A DNA stretch of 64,000 nt, taken from positions 30,117 to 94,116 of the forward strand of contig JAADIS010000118.1 in NCBI GenBank assembly GCA_013151215.1. Reading direction: 5' to 3'. Positions 35,642 through 42,177 of the stretch are shown here, in pieces. Position 1 is the stretch's first letter, and the number at the start of each line of letters is the position of its first letter. Origin of the DNA: Chlorobiota bacterium (GTDB lineage: Bacteria > Bacteroidota > Bacteroidia > Bacteroidales > F082). The translations under genes were made by a program, and so were the position numbers. The notes beneath the pieces were generated by a model. That model worked only from the letters and a program-made list of their open reading frames with translations. It was not told the DNA's origin and made no database searches.

Positions 35642-36673
35642 CTAATTGGTGGTCGCAAGATAAATCATCACCGGCAGGTGATCGCTAAAACCTCCATAAT
35701 ACTTGCTAGCAGCAGTCCGATTCGGACGTGGCCCGCCTTTTTTCGGCTTGTACAACATCCAATCGTATTTTACTATTCTCTGCCCGTCTTCCATTAAATG
35801 AATTCTTTTTGTTGTATCGAACAAAGCCGACGAAACAATAAACTGGTCAAACATATCCCAACTTTTATAATATAGCGAGCCCTCGCCTTTCCCGAATTTT
35901 TCGAGCGATAAATTATAGAGCGACTTTCCCCGTATGGGAGGTACGGGTTTTCTTGCCCTTAAAACATGATAAACGCTGGTATCGGTTGGGTTATCGTTTA
36001 AATCACCGGCAATAATCACTTCCGAGCCTGGATTTCCTTCCATAATTGAATCTGTAATATGTTTCAGCAAGGCGGCAATAGCTATTCTGGAAGCCTCGGT
36101 TTCTTCCTGGCCTCCCCAGCGCGAAACCCAATGATTAAAAAACAGATGGACGGTATCGGCCCCGGCCAGCAAACCTTTGCTATACAAGATATCTCTTGTC
36201 GTACGACCCGAATCAGGAAGCTTAACATGAATAAATTGATTCTCTATAGGTTTAAAATAACTTTCCCTATATAGCATAGCAACATCAATGCCTCGTCCGT
36301 CGGGGCTGTCCTTATGTATAATCTTGAAATCGGCTGCTGCTAAGGACGCATGATTTGCCAAATCCCTTACAACGGCTAGATTCTCAACCTCACTCAAACC
36401 AATAACGGCCGGAAAATCATTTAAAGTGTCCATTGCGGCAATTACCCTCGACAGTTGATCCAACTTATGCAGATATTTCTTGCTATCCCAATTGAAGTTG
36501 CTTTCGGGCGTATATTTCCCATCGTTAATCCCGGGGTCGTTAATCGTGTCGAAGAGGTTTTCCACATTATAGAATGCAATGGCAATTACACTTTCGGGTG
36601 CTCTTTTTCTTTCACATGAGCTAATAACAGCAACGACCAGTAATAAAACTGCACTTATTAAATATTTATTCAT
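35642..36673 (-). CDS. Endonuclease/exonuclease/phosphatase-family lipoprotein
   Basis: This 343-residue lipoprotein (lipobox ISSC) has the metal-dependent EEP fold. Motifs are YNVENLFDT, GLSEVENL (catalytic Glu), YRESYFKP, FFNHWVSR, IAGDLNDNP and a terminal SDHLPV (catalytic Asp-His). It is an exported phosphodiesterase or nuclease, comparable to secreted DNase-like EEP proteins of Bacteroidota. Its substrate cannot be told from sequence. It is a single gene, with a perfect palindrome and a transposase remnant just upstream of its start. Confidence 0.87.
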   Translation of the reverse strand: MNKYLISAVLLLVVAVISSCERKRAPESVIAIAFYNVENLFDTINDPGINDGKYTPESNFNWDSKKYLHKLDQLSRVIAAMDTLNDFPAVIGLSEVENLAVVRDLANHASLAAADFKIIHKDSPDGRGIDVAMLYRESYFKPIENQFIHVKLPDSGRTTRDILYSKGLLAGADTVHLFFNHWVSRWGGQEETEASRIAIAALLKHITDSIMEGNPGSEVIIAGDLNDNPTDTSVYHVLRARKPVPPIRGKSLYNLSLEKFGKGEGSLYYKSWDMFDQFIVSSALFDTTKRIHLMEDGQRIVKYDWMLYKPKKGGPRPNRTAASKYYGGFSDHLPVMIYLATTN

Positions 36674-36700
36674 CTTATTAATTTATAATGCAAATATATA

Positions 36701-36722
36701 ATTATTGTGCATGCACAATAAT
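36701..36722. repeat. Perfect 22-bp palindrome upstream of the EEP gene
   Basis: Two copies of the arm ATTATTGTGCA are fused head to head without a loop. The palindrome lies 28 bases upstream of the EEP lipoprotein start and immediately left of a transposase fragment. It may be an operator, or a REP-like hairpin left by the transposase family next to it. Confidence 0.5.
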
Positions 36723-36735
36723 CACTATTGGCAAA

Positions 36736-36903
36736 AACAAACTCGAGCCTCAGCGAAAGAACCTTGGGCCAGTGATTGGAGTCTTTAAGAGGGCAGTTGC
36801 CACTTATGCACGGAAAAACAATATTACTTTCGATTGGCATACATTATCTTACGAGTCCATTATTCGAGATGAGGATTCCTTGGCAGGACAAGGCAATACA
36901 TAA
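36736..36903 (+). pseudogene. C-terminal fragment of a REP-associated (Y1/IS200-like) transposase
   Basis: The frame encodes GKNKLEPQRKNLGPVIGVF, then KRAVATYARKNNITFDWHTL and ESIIRDEDSL. This resembles the conserved tail of REP-associated tyrosine transposases (family pattern: NLG-IGSFKSAVT-A--N---FAWQ-R--DHIIRDE-SL). The catalytic HUH and tyrosine regions are absent, the HDHI part is altered to YESI, and the frame ends soon after IIRDE. It is a decayed insertion remnant, not a functional gene. Confidence 0.65.
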
Positions 36904-36935
36904 TGCTCAAGCCTGAAAATCATAAATCATGAAGC

Positions 36936-37301
36936 TTACTTCCTTTTCAGCTTGTACAGCTCGCGCCTGTCTTTTTTCGTGGGCCGTCCCTCTCCCCTGT
37001 CGCGTTTCTCCTGGTTCAGCTGCCGAATCATATCATTGCGCTCGTATTCTTCGGCAGGGGTCATGTCTTCCAATAAGTCAGGGACGAATTTAGCCCCTAC
37101 GCGGCTTTTTGGCAATTGCAGGACTTTAACGACTTTCTTTATTAAATGCAGCTGCACCTCAATAACATCATCGATCTTGACCTCCTTTGACGCCTTTGTT
37201 CTTGAGCCGTCAATTTTGATTTTGCCACCCTTGCAGGCATCGGAAGCCTGAGTGCGGGTTTTAAACAATCGAACCGACCACAACCATTTATCGATTCTCA
37301 T
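36936..37301 (-). CDS. hslR: S4-domain RNA-binding protein, Hsp15 family
   Basis: This 121-residue protein has an S4 RNA-binding domain at the N-terminus (MRIDKWLWSVRLFKTRTQASDACKGG ... VQLHLIKKVVKVLQLPKSRVGAKFV) and a basic C-terminal tail (RDRGEGRPTKKDRRELYKLKRK). Hsp15 binds 50S subunits carrying a nascent chain and rescues stalled ribosomes under heat stress. Its start overlaps the der stop (ATGA), so it is co-translated with the ribosome-assembly GTPase. Confidence 0.9.
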   Translation of the reverse strand: MRIDKWLWSVRLFKTRTQASDACKGGKIKIDGSRTKASKEVKIDDVIEVQLHLIKKVVKVLQLPKSRVGAKFVPDLLEDMTPAEEYERNDMIRQLNQEKRDRGEGRPTKKDRRELYKLKRK

Positions 37302-38608
37302 TTTTTACGGAAGAAAAGTTGAATTGGAACTCCTTTAAAATCAAAGTTGTCGCGAATAGTGTTTTCCAAAAACCTCTTATACGACTCTTTTATATCATCG
37401 GGAAGATTACAGAAAAACACAAATTGCGTTCTGGCAGTTTTTAATTGGGTGATATATTTTATTTTGATATACCTCCCCCTTGAGGCCGCCGGGGGTGGGC
37501 GGTTCTCGATAATAGGCAATAAAAACTCGTTAAGCTTGGAGGTGCTGATGGTTTTACTTCTTTTCTCGTAAACATCTTTTGCCAATTCGAGGGCCTTGAA
37601 AATCCTCTGTTTGTTCTTAACGGAAGTGAAAACTATTTCCACATCATTAAAAGGGGCTACTCTTTCCTTTATATCTGACTCGAATTTTAGATGTGTATTA
37701 GTTTCTTTTTCTACTAAATCCCATTTATTTACAACGATTACGATACCTTTCCCGTTTTTCTCAGCAAGATGAAAAATGCTGATGTCCTGTTTTTCTATCC
37801 CGCTTTGTGCATCGATCATTATCATGCAGACATCCGATTTCTCTATTGCTCTTATCGTTCTCAAAGTGGAGTAGAATTCGACGTTTTCGAAGACCTTGCC
37901 TTTTTTCCTCAGTCCGGCTGTATCCACAAGCATAAAATCGTGTCCATAAGCAGTATATCGCGTATAAACGGAGTCGCGGGTAGTTCCCGCAATGGGCGTG
38001 ACTATATTCCGCTGATTGCCTAGAAGGGTGTTTATAAGGGATGATTTGCCAACGTTAGGCCGTCCCACTACGGCTATTTTTGGTATTTCTATCTTTTCCT
38101 CATCAACAGAGATAATCTTAAAATTTTCGACAACAGCATCCAACAAATCCCCGGTCCCCGTTCCTGTCATTGCAGAAATCGGATAAACCTCACCTAATCC
38201 CAGCGAATAAAACTCTCCGGCAAGATCGGCAATATTGGGCACATCGGCCTTGTTAGCGGTTAGGTACACTTTTTTGTCGGACTTGCGCAACAAACGGGCA
38301 ACCTCTTGGTCAAGAGGGCTTATGCCTTCGCGGATATCCACCATGAACACTATCGAATCAGATTCCTCGATGGCATATAATACCTGTTTCCGGATTTCTT
38401 CCTCAAAAGTATCATCCGACCCATGAACATATCCACCGGTATCGATAACCGAAAACTCATAACCGTTCCAGTCGCTCTGCCCATAAATTCTGTCGCGTGT
38501 AACTCCGCTAACAGATTCCACAATGGCCTCCCGGGTTTTTGTCAATCTGTTAAACAGTGACGATTTACCGACATTGGGTCGGCCAACTATTGCTAAGGTG
38601 TTACTCAT
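37298..38608 (-). CDS. der: Ribosome biogenesis GTPase Der (EngA)
   Basis: This 436-residue tandem GTPase acts in 50S subunit maturation. It has two complete G domains, each with GRPNVGKSSL (near 8 and 181), DTGG / DTAG switch II motifs and NKAD / NKWD base-recognition motifs, followed by the C-terminal KH-like domain. It lies downstream of era (13-base gap) and upstream of the Hsp15 gene, forming a ribosome-biogenesis operon. Confidence 0.97.
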   Translation of the reverse strand: MSNTLAIVGRPNVGKSSLFNRLTKTREAIVESVSGVTRDRIYGQSDWNGYEFSVIDTGGYVHGSDDTFEEEIRKQVLYAIEESDSIVFMVDIREGISPLDQEVARLLRKSDKKVYLTANKADVPNIADLAGEFYSLGLGEVYPISAMTGTGTGDLLDAVVENFKIISVDEEKIEIPKIAVVGRPNVGKSSLINTLLGNQRNIVTPIAGTTRDSVYTRYTAYGHDFMLVDTAGLRKKGKVFENVEFYSTLRTIRAIEKSDVCMIMIDAQSGIEKQDISIFHLAEKNGKGIVIVVNKWDLVEKETNTHLKFESDIKERVAPFNDVEIVFTSVKNKQRIFKALELAKDVYEKRSKTISTSKLNEFLLPIIENRPPPAASRGRYIKIKYITQLKTARTQFVFFCNLPDDIKESYKRFLENTIRDNFDFKGVPIQLFFRKK

Positions 38609-38621
38609 TGTTTTAGTCTTT

Positions 38622-39500
38622 TTATTGGCCGTAGCCGAATTGTTTTAGGATATTATCGCTATTGCGCCAATCCTTTGTCGTTTTTACCGTTAATTCGAGA
38701 TAAACTTTTTTTTCCACAAACTCCTCCAAATCCCTGCGCGCCTGGCTGCCAACCTTCTTTATAGCATTGCCCTGATGTCCGAGGATTATCGCTTTCTGTG
38801 TCTCCCGTGCCGTATAAATATGAGCCGATATCCTTATCAGCCTCCCTTCTTCCTTATACTCGTCAACAGCAACTTCAACGGAATATGGTATTTCCTTTTT
38901 ATAATTAAGAAGGATTTTTTCCCTAATTATTTCCGATACGAAAAACCTCATAGAGCGATTGGTGAATTCTTCTTTTGAGAAATATGCCGGACTCTCAGGG
39001 AGATTATCGATTATTGAATTGAAAACACTCTCGATATTAAATTTTTCCAATGCTGACACCGGGATAACATCGGCTTTGCTTATCGCTTCTTTCCAATGGG
39101 CAATTTGCTCAACCACAGTATCTTGGTTGGAAACGTCAATTTTATTCAGCACAACGATAACCGGCGTGTCGGATTTTGATATTTTATCTATTACATCCTG
39201 ATGCTCGAAAGTTTGCCCCATTTCTATTACCAATAGTATGATATCGGCATCAATTAACGCGGTCTCAATGTATGAATTCATATATTCATGCATTTTATAA
39301 GAAGGGTTTTTTACTATCCCCGGGGTATCGGAATATACTATTTGAAAGTCGTCGGAATTGACAATGCCCATTATGCGATGCCTGGTTGTTTGGGCTTTAG
39401 AAGTAATAATCGACAACTTCTGCCCTACCAGCGCATTCATCAATGTTGACTTCCCAACATTGGGATATCCTATAATATTTACGAACCCGGCTTTATGCAT
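38622..39500 (-). CDS. era: GTPase Era
   Basis: Era is needed for 16S rRNA 3'-end maturation and 30S assembly. I take the ATG at 39500 (MHKAGFVNIIGYPNVGKS); a longer reading to 39560 would add residues unlike Era and run through the tRNA promoter. The 292-residue product has G1 GYPNVGKST, G3 DTPG, G4 NKID and a C-terminal KH domain (GHQGNAIKKVGSQARRDLEEF). It leads the era-der-hslR operon and diverges from the tRNA-fMet locus. Confidence 0.96.
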   Translation of the reverse strand: MHKAGFVNIIGYPNVGKSTLMNALVGQKLSIITSKAQTTRHRIMGIVNSDDFQIVYSDTPGIVKNPSYKMHEYMNSYIETALIDADIILLVIEMGQTFEHQDVIDKISKSDTPVIVVLNKIDVSNQDTVVEQIAHWKEAISKADVIPVSALEKFNIESVFNSIIDNLPESPAYFSKEEFTNRSMRFFVSEIIREKILLNYKKEIPYSVEVAVDEYKEEGRLIRISAHIYTARETQKAIILGHQGNAIKKVGSQARRDLEEFVEKKVYLELTVKTTKDWRNSDNILKQFGYGQ

Positions 39501-39519
39501 CAAAAAAATAATAATAAAG

Positions 39520-39551
39520 TTTGTTTTGCAAAGAAACAAAATATATCTTTG
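39520..39551 (+). promoter_or_regulatory. Strong promoter of the tRNA-fMet locus
   Basis: A -33 TTTG (39520-39523), a 20-base spacer and TATCTTTG (39544-39551) make a near-ideal Bacteroidota promoter pointing right. Transcription would start just before the first broken tRNA copy, so the two upstream remnants are probably transcribed along with the intact tRNA. Confidence 0.75.
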
Positions 39552-39568
39552 CAGCCGCAAAATATGAT

Positions 39569-39636
39569 TGCGGGGTGGTCTGGCCTTAGGCTGGGCAGAG
39601 GGTTTTTAGCCCTCAGTTCAAAGCCGCTCATAAAGA
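39569..39636 (+). pseudogene. Broken tRNA-fMet copy A with hairpin insertion
   Basis: It begins TGCGGGGTGG exactly like the intact tRNA-fMet at 39743. The D-arm is then replaced by a CTGGCC-TTA-GGCTGG hairpin (39580-39594) and a GAGGG...CCCTC stem-loop. A GCTCATAA reminiscent of the anticodon loop appears near the end. No T-arm or acceptor 3' strand is present, so it cannot fold as a tRNA. Confidence 0.6.
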
Positions 39637-39641
39637 CATAT

Positions 39642-39716
39642 TGCGGGGTGGTCTTGCCTTAGGCAAGGCGGCGGGCTCATATCCGCCGGCTGGCGGACGT
39701 CAGCTCGAATCTTGCT
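39642..39716 (+). pseudogene. Broken tRNA-fMet copy B with two hairpin insertions
   Basis: The 5' end TGCGGGGTGG matches the intact tRNA. The D-arm is replaced by a perfect CTTGCC-TTA-GGCAAG hairpin (39653-39667), followed by GGCGGGCTCATA with the CAT anticodon. Straight after the base 3' of the anticodon the palindrome TCCGCCGGCTGGCGGA (39682-39697) is inserted. The copy resumes at CTCGAATCTTGC (T-loop) and stops before the acceptor strand. Confidence 0.65.
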
Positions 39717-39742
39717 AAATAGTTCTTGATTATAAAATATAT

Positions 39743-39814
39743 TGCGGGGTGGAGCAGTGGTAGCTCGGCGGGCTCATAACCCGTAGGTCGTAAGTTCGAA
39801 TCTTGCCCCCGCTA
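39743..39814 (+). tRNA. Initiator tRNA-fMet (CAT)
   Basis: A complete 72-base cloverleaf (CCA not encoded). The acceptor pairs GCGGGG with CCCCGC, leaving a T1-T72 mismatch. The D-arm is GAGC/GCTC, and the anticodon stem has the three consecutive GC pairs typical of initiators (GGG CTCATAA CCC). The T-arm is GTAAG TTCGAAT CTTGC. The 1-72 mismatch and GGG/CCC stem identify formyl-methionine tRNA rather than elongator tRNA. A rho-independent terminator follows. Confidence 0.93.
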
Positions 39815-39820
39815 CTAACC

Positions 39821-39851
39821 AAAGCCGATCTCATTGAGAATCGGCTTTTTT
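39821..39851 (+). terminator. Terminator of tRNA-fMet
   Basis: AAAGCCGAT / ATCGGCTTT forms a 9-bp stem followed by a T-run. An almost identical copy lies at 40214-40247 behind the third tRNA remnant. Confidence 0.88.
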
Positions 39852-39864
39852 AATGCCCTGAGAA

Positions 39865-40116
39865 ATGTATGTGGTTTATGTGCTTTACTCATTAAAATTC
39901 GATAAAATCTATGTCGGGATCACTTCTGACCTAATTGCAAGGTTTCATTCACATAATGAATTGTCCCCAAAAGGCTGGACCAAAAACTTCAGGCCCTGGA
40001 CGGTTTTTCACCTTGAATTCCTTGAAAGCAAAAAAGAAGCATTGAAAAGAGAGAAACAGTTGAAATCAGCGAAAGGAAGAGAGTGGATCCGGAACGAAAT
40101 CAAATCCGACGTCTAG
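39865..40116 (+). CDS. Single-domain GIY-YIG endonuclease inserted at the tRNA-fMet locus
   Basis: This 83-residue protein is just a GIY-YIG nuclease fold: YVVYVLYSLKFDKIYVGIT (the GIY and YIG elements, with the usual Leu/Val variants), catalytic Arg in LIARFHSHN, and the tail FLESKKEALKREKQLKSAKG. Small stand-alone GIY-YIG proteins are common in Bacteroidota and usually of unknown role; homing endonucleases use the same domain. The gene starts 14 bases after the tRNA-fMet terminator and is followed by another tRNA-fMet 3' fragment with a duplicate terminator. It is thus bracketed by copies of the same tRNA sequence, which points to a small mobile unit. Confidence 0.87.
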   Translation: MYVVYVLYSLKFDKIYVGITSDLIARFHSHNELSPKGWTKNFRPWTVFHLEFLESKKEALKREKQLKSAKGREWIRNEIKSDV

Positions 40117-40127
40117 AAAACCATAAA

Positions 40128-40207
40128 GCTCAGCGGTAGCTCGGCGGGCTCATATCCGCCGGCTGGCGGACGTCAGTTCTTCCGAGGCCTCGGGATGGCC
40201 CCCGCTA
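40128..40207 (+). pseudogene. Broken tRNA-fMet copy C with hairpin insertions
   Basis: GCTCAGCGGTAGCTCGGCGG matches the D-arm and start of the anticodon arm, then CTCATA is followed by the same palindrome as copy B, TCCGCCGGCTGGCGGA (40155-40170). A second palindrome, CCGAGGCCTCGG (40182-40193), comes next. The copy resumes with CCCCCGCTACTAACC, identical to the intact tRNA 3' end. The 5' acceptor strand is missing. Confidence 0.65.
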
Positions 40208-40213
40208 CTAACC

Positions 40214-40247
40214 AAAGCCGATCTCATTGAAAATCGGCTTTTTTTAA
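40214..40247 (+). terminator. Duplicate tRNA-type terminator after the GIY-YIG unit
   Basis: AAAGCCGAT / ATCGGCTTT with a T-run is the same hairpin as at 39821-39851, including the preceding CGCTACTAACC, with one loop base changed. It ends transcripts from the GIY-YIG gene and from the locus. Confidence 0.85.
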
Positions 40248-40257
40248 GACAACACTT

Positions 40258-42084
40258 TTAGTAGTCAATATCAAAGAAGTATAAAGCATATTCGCTATCT
40301 TCAAAAAAATACTCATAACTGAATACAACCAGTTTGTTTTGGTTGTAGTTTGCCGAAATCAAAGCCAGATCAGAATTTGGTACATTTATTTGGCCCATAA
40401 AAGTATAATCACCAGCATTCATGACATTTATTCTGTCTTTATCATAATTATAGAGTCCGGTGAATAAAATATTATTATCAGGTGTAAAACTCGAATAATT
40501 ATACCATTCGTTGTAAGAAAACTCGCCAACTGTATTATTTAGGTTGTTAATATCAATTGCCAAACTTGCTTCCGAATCACCCATTCCGGGTATTATAAAA
40601 TAATTATGCTTTTTATTTATCCTGATTTGATTCTTGTATGAACCTGAGAAGTTCATGGTCTGGAGAAGATTGGGGATATCACTTCCCACTTCATATTTAT
40701 TTACCATTATACTGCTGGATTTAGAGCAGGCGAACAACCATCTGTTGGTCATATCAATGGCTATATCAGACATATCATATAAACTCGTAGTGCTTAACAG
40801 CACACCGGTGTCCTGGTCAATAATATTTAAACCATTTGTTGCCAATACATAAATTCGTCTGTTTATGTTATCTACTTCTATATCAATAGCATCGGCACTT
40901 GTTGAAAAGCTGATTTCCGACAGGCTATGTGTATTATAGTCCCAAACACTTATCAAACCATCGTATTTGTATATGATATAGAGTTTTTCGTCGGTCATCG
41001 AATAATAAAACTTAATAGGTTTCGAATAGGGTAAAGCGACATCTTCCTTTTCAGTCGTGATAGGATTTATCAACAGAAGTTTGTTATTTGTTTGATCTAA
41101 TCCGAAAACAAGATCGTTATGATTACTGTAAGTTAAATCAACAAGCTTCCCGTCCAATACATATCCCGGTTTAATTGTGGCCTCAATTGTATCGGAAAAA
41201 CCTAGAAGTCCTCTATCGTCGCTACAAATTGCATAAAACTTATAGATGCCACCTTTGGGAGGGGTATAATACACTCCTGAAGGATAAAAATCATCACTGC
41301 TGAATATTAAACTATCATTTACATAAACAAATACCGAGTCTACTGAACCATCATCATCCATAGCATGTACTGAAACCGATACGGTTTGGCCCGGGAAATA
41401 TCCGGAATACGAACTCAAACTAAACTCCATGGTTGGAGGCTGATTTTCTTTTACTGAAAAAATGAGGTCTTCCGATTTTCCGGTTTGTCCTATTTCATCT
41501 TCAACAATCGCATAAGCCTTATAATTTCCCAGCGCCATTGATTTAACTGTAAATTTGCTCAGTGCTGTTGTGTCGGATCCGTATAGGTTATCGTTTAAAT
41601 AGAAATCTACTTTTGTAATATTACCATTTGGCGAGTAAGAATTAATTTCAAAAACCACTGAATCATTCTCCAATACTTTATACGGAGTTTTGGAAATATA
41701 AGCTCCGGGGTTTTCTTCTTTAACGATATTTAGGAATGCTGAGGATGTTTCCGATAGTGCATCCTTATCATCAATGGCAACAACAGAGATAGTCATTTCA
41801 TATTTATCAGGACAAATAATATATTTTTCCCATGGCGAAACACTATCAACAGCAAATATCTGGGAGTTCTTATAGAAGAAAACAGCTTTAACGCTTCCGT
41901 CCTCATCGCCTGCTAAAGCAGAAACGAGAATGGTATCGCCTGCATAGACATAAGAATGATCCAATGGGCTGAGTAATTCAACATAGGGTTTTTTGTTTTC
42001 AGTTAATTTTTCGGAAGATTCCTTTTTTTTGCATGCGGCAACAAAAAGCAATAATAACAGGTAAATAAATAAATACTTTTTCAT
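40258..42084 (-). CDS. Lipoprotein with Ig-like repeats and a beta-propeller (copy 1)
   Basis: I start at 42084 (MKKYLFIYLLLLLFVAAC), which gives a lipoprotein signal peptide; the frame is open 20 codons further upstream. The 608-residue product has three or four Ig-like domains of ~90 residues, each with a DxDGSVxxVxFYxN pattern (ALAGDEDGSVKAVFFYKN, ITKVDFYLNDNLYG, AMDDDGSVDSVFVYVNDSL). A C-terminal region of repeated strands follows (KLLLINPITTEKEDVALPY, NRRIYVLATNGLNII) that looks like a beta-propeller. It is probably a surface lipoprotein for binding or adhesion. The gene at 42178-43998 is a tandem paralog. Substrate unknown. Confidence 0.8.
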   Translation of the reverse strand: MKKYLFIYLLLLLFVAACKKKESSEKLTENKKPYVELLSPLDHSYVYAGDTILVSALAGDEDGSVKAVFFYKNSQIFAVDSVSPWEKYIICPDKYEMTISVVAIDDKDALSETSSAFLNIVKEENPGAYISKTPYKVLENDSVVFEINSYSPNGNITKVDFYLNDNLYGSDTTALSKFTVKSMALGNYKAYAIVEDEIGQTGKSEDLIFSVKENQPPTMEFSLSSYSGYFPGQTVSVSVHAMDDDGSVDSVFVYVNDSLIFSSDDFYPSGVYYTPPKGGIYKFYAICSDDRGLLGFSDTIEATIKPGYVLDGKLVDLTYSNHNDLVFGLDQTNNKLLLINPITTEKEDVALPYSKPIKFYYSMTDEKLYIIYKYDGLISVWDYNTHSLSEISFSTSADAIDIEVDNINRRIYVLATNGLNIIDQDTGVLLSTTSLYDMSDIAIDMTNRWLFACSKSSSIMVNKYEVGSDIPNLLQTMNFSGSYKNQIRINKKHNYFIIPGMGDSEASLAIDINNLNNTVGEFSYNEWYNYSSFTPDNNILFTGLYNYDKDRINVMNAGDYTFMGQINVPNSDLALISANYNQNKLVVFSYEYFFEDSEYALYFFDIDY

Positions 42085-42177
42085 TTGATATAAATTATTC
42101 TTGTTTCCTATATTCATCGACATCAATAAATTCTTCAAAATCACGGTTCATTGCCGTACTCTTAAGGTTTAGACTTG

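Noticed and set aside
39501..39560. A 20-codon N-terminal extension of Era
   Set aside because: It is unlike Era N-termini and would overlap the tRNA promoter; the ATG at 39500 gives the standard start.
39569..39636. A stem-loop with a TTTTTAG loop in tRNA copy A, which could be read as a lysine anticodon arm
   Set aside because: No T-arm and no pairing acceptor strand; it cannot be a functional tRNA-Lys.
39642..39716. The palindrome after the anticodon in copy B as a tRNA intron, since it lies at the usual intron position
   Set aside because: Removing it does not restore the 3' anticodon stem or variable loop; the copy also lacks the acceptor 3' strand.
42085..42144. N-terminal extension of the first Ig/propeller lipoprotein
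   Set aside because: It would bury the lipoprotein signal peptide; the internal ATG gives a proper lipobox.
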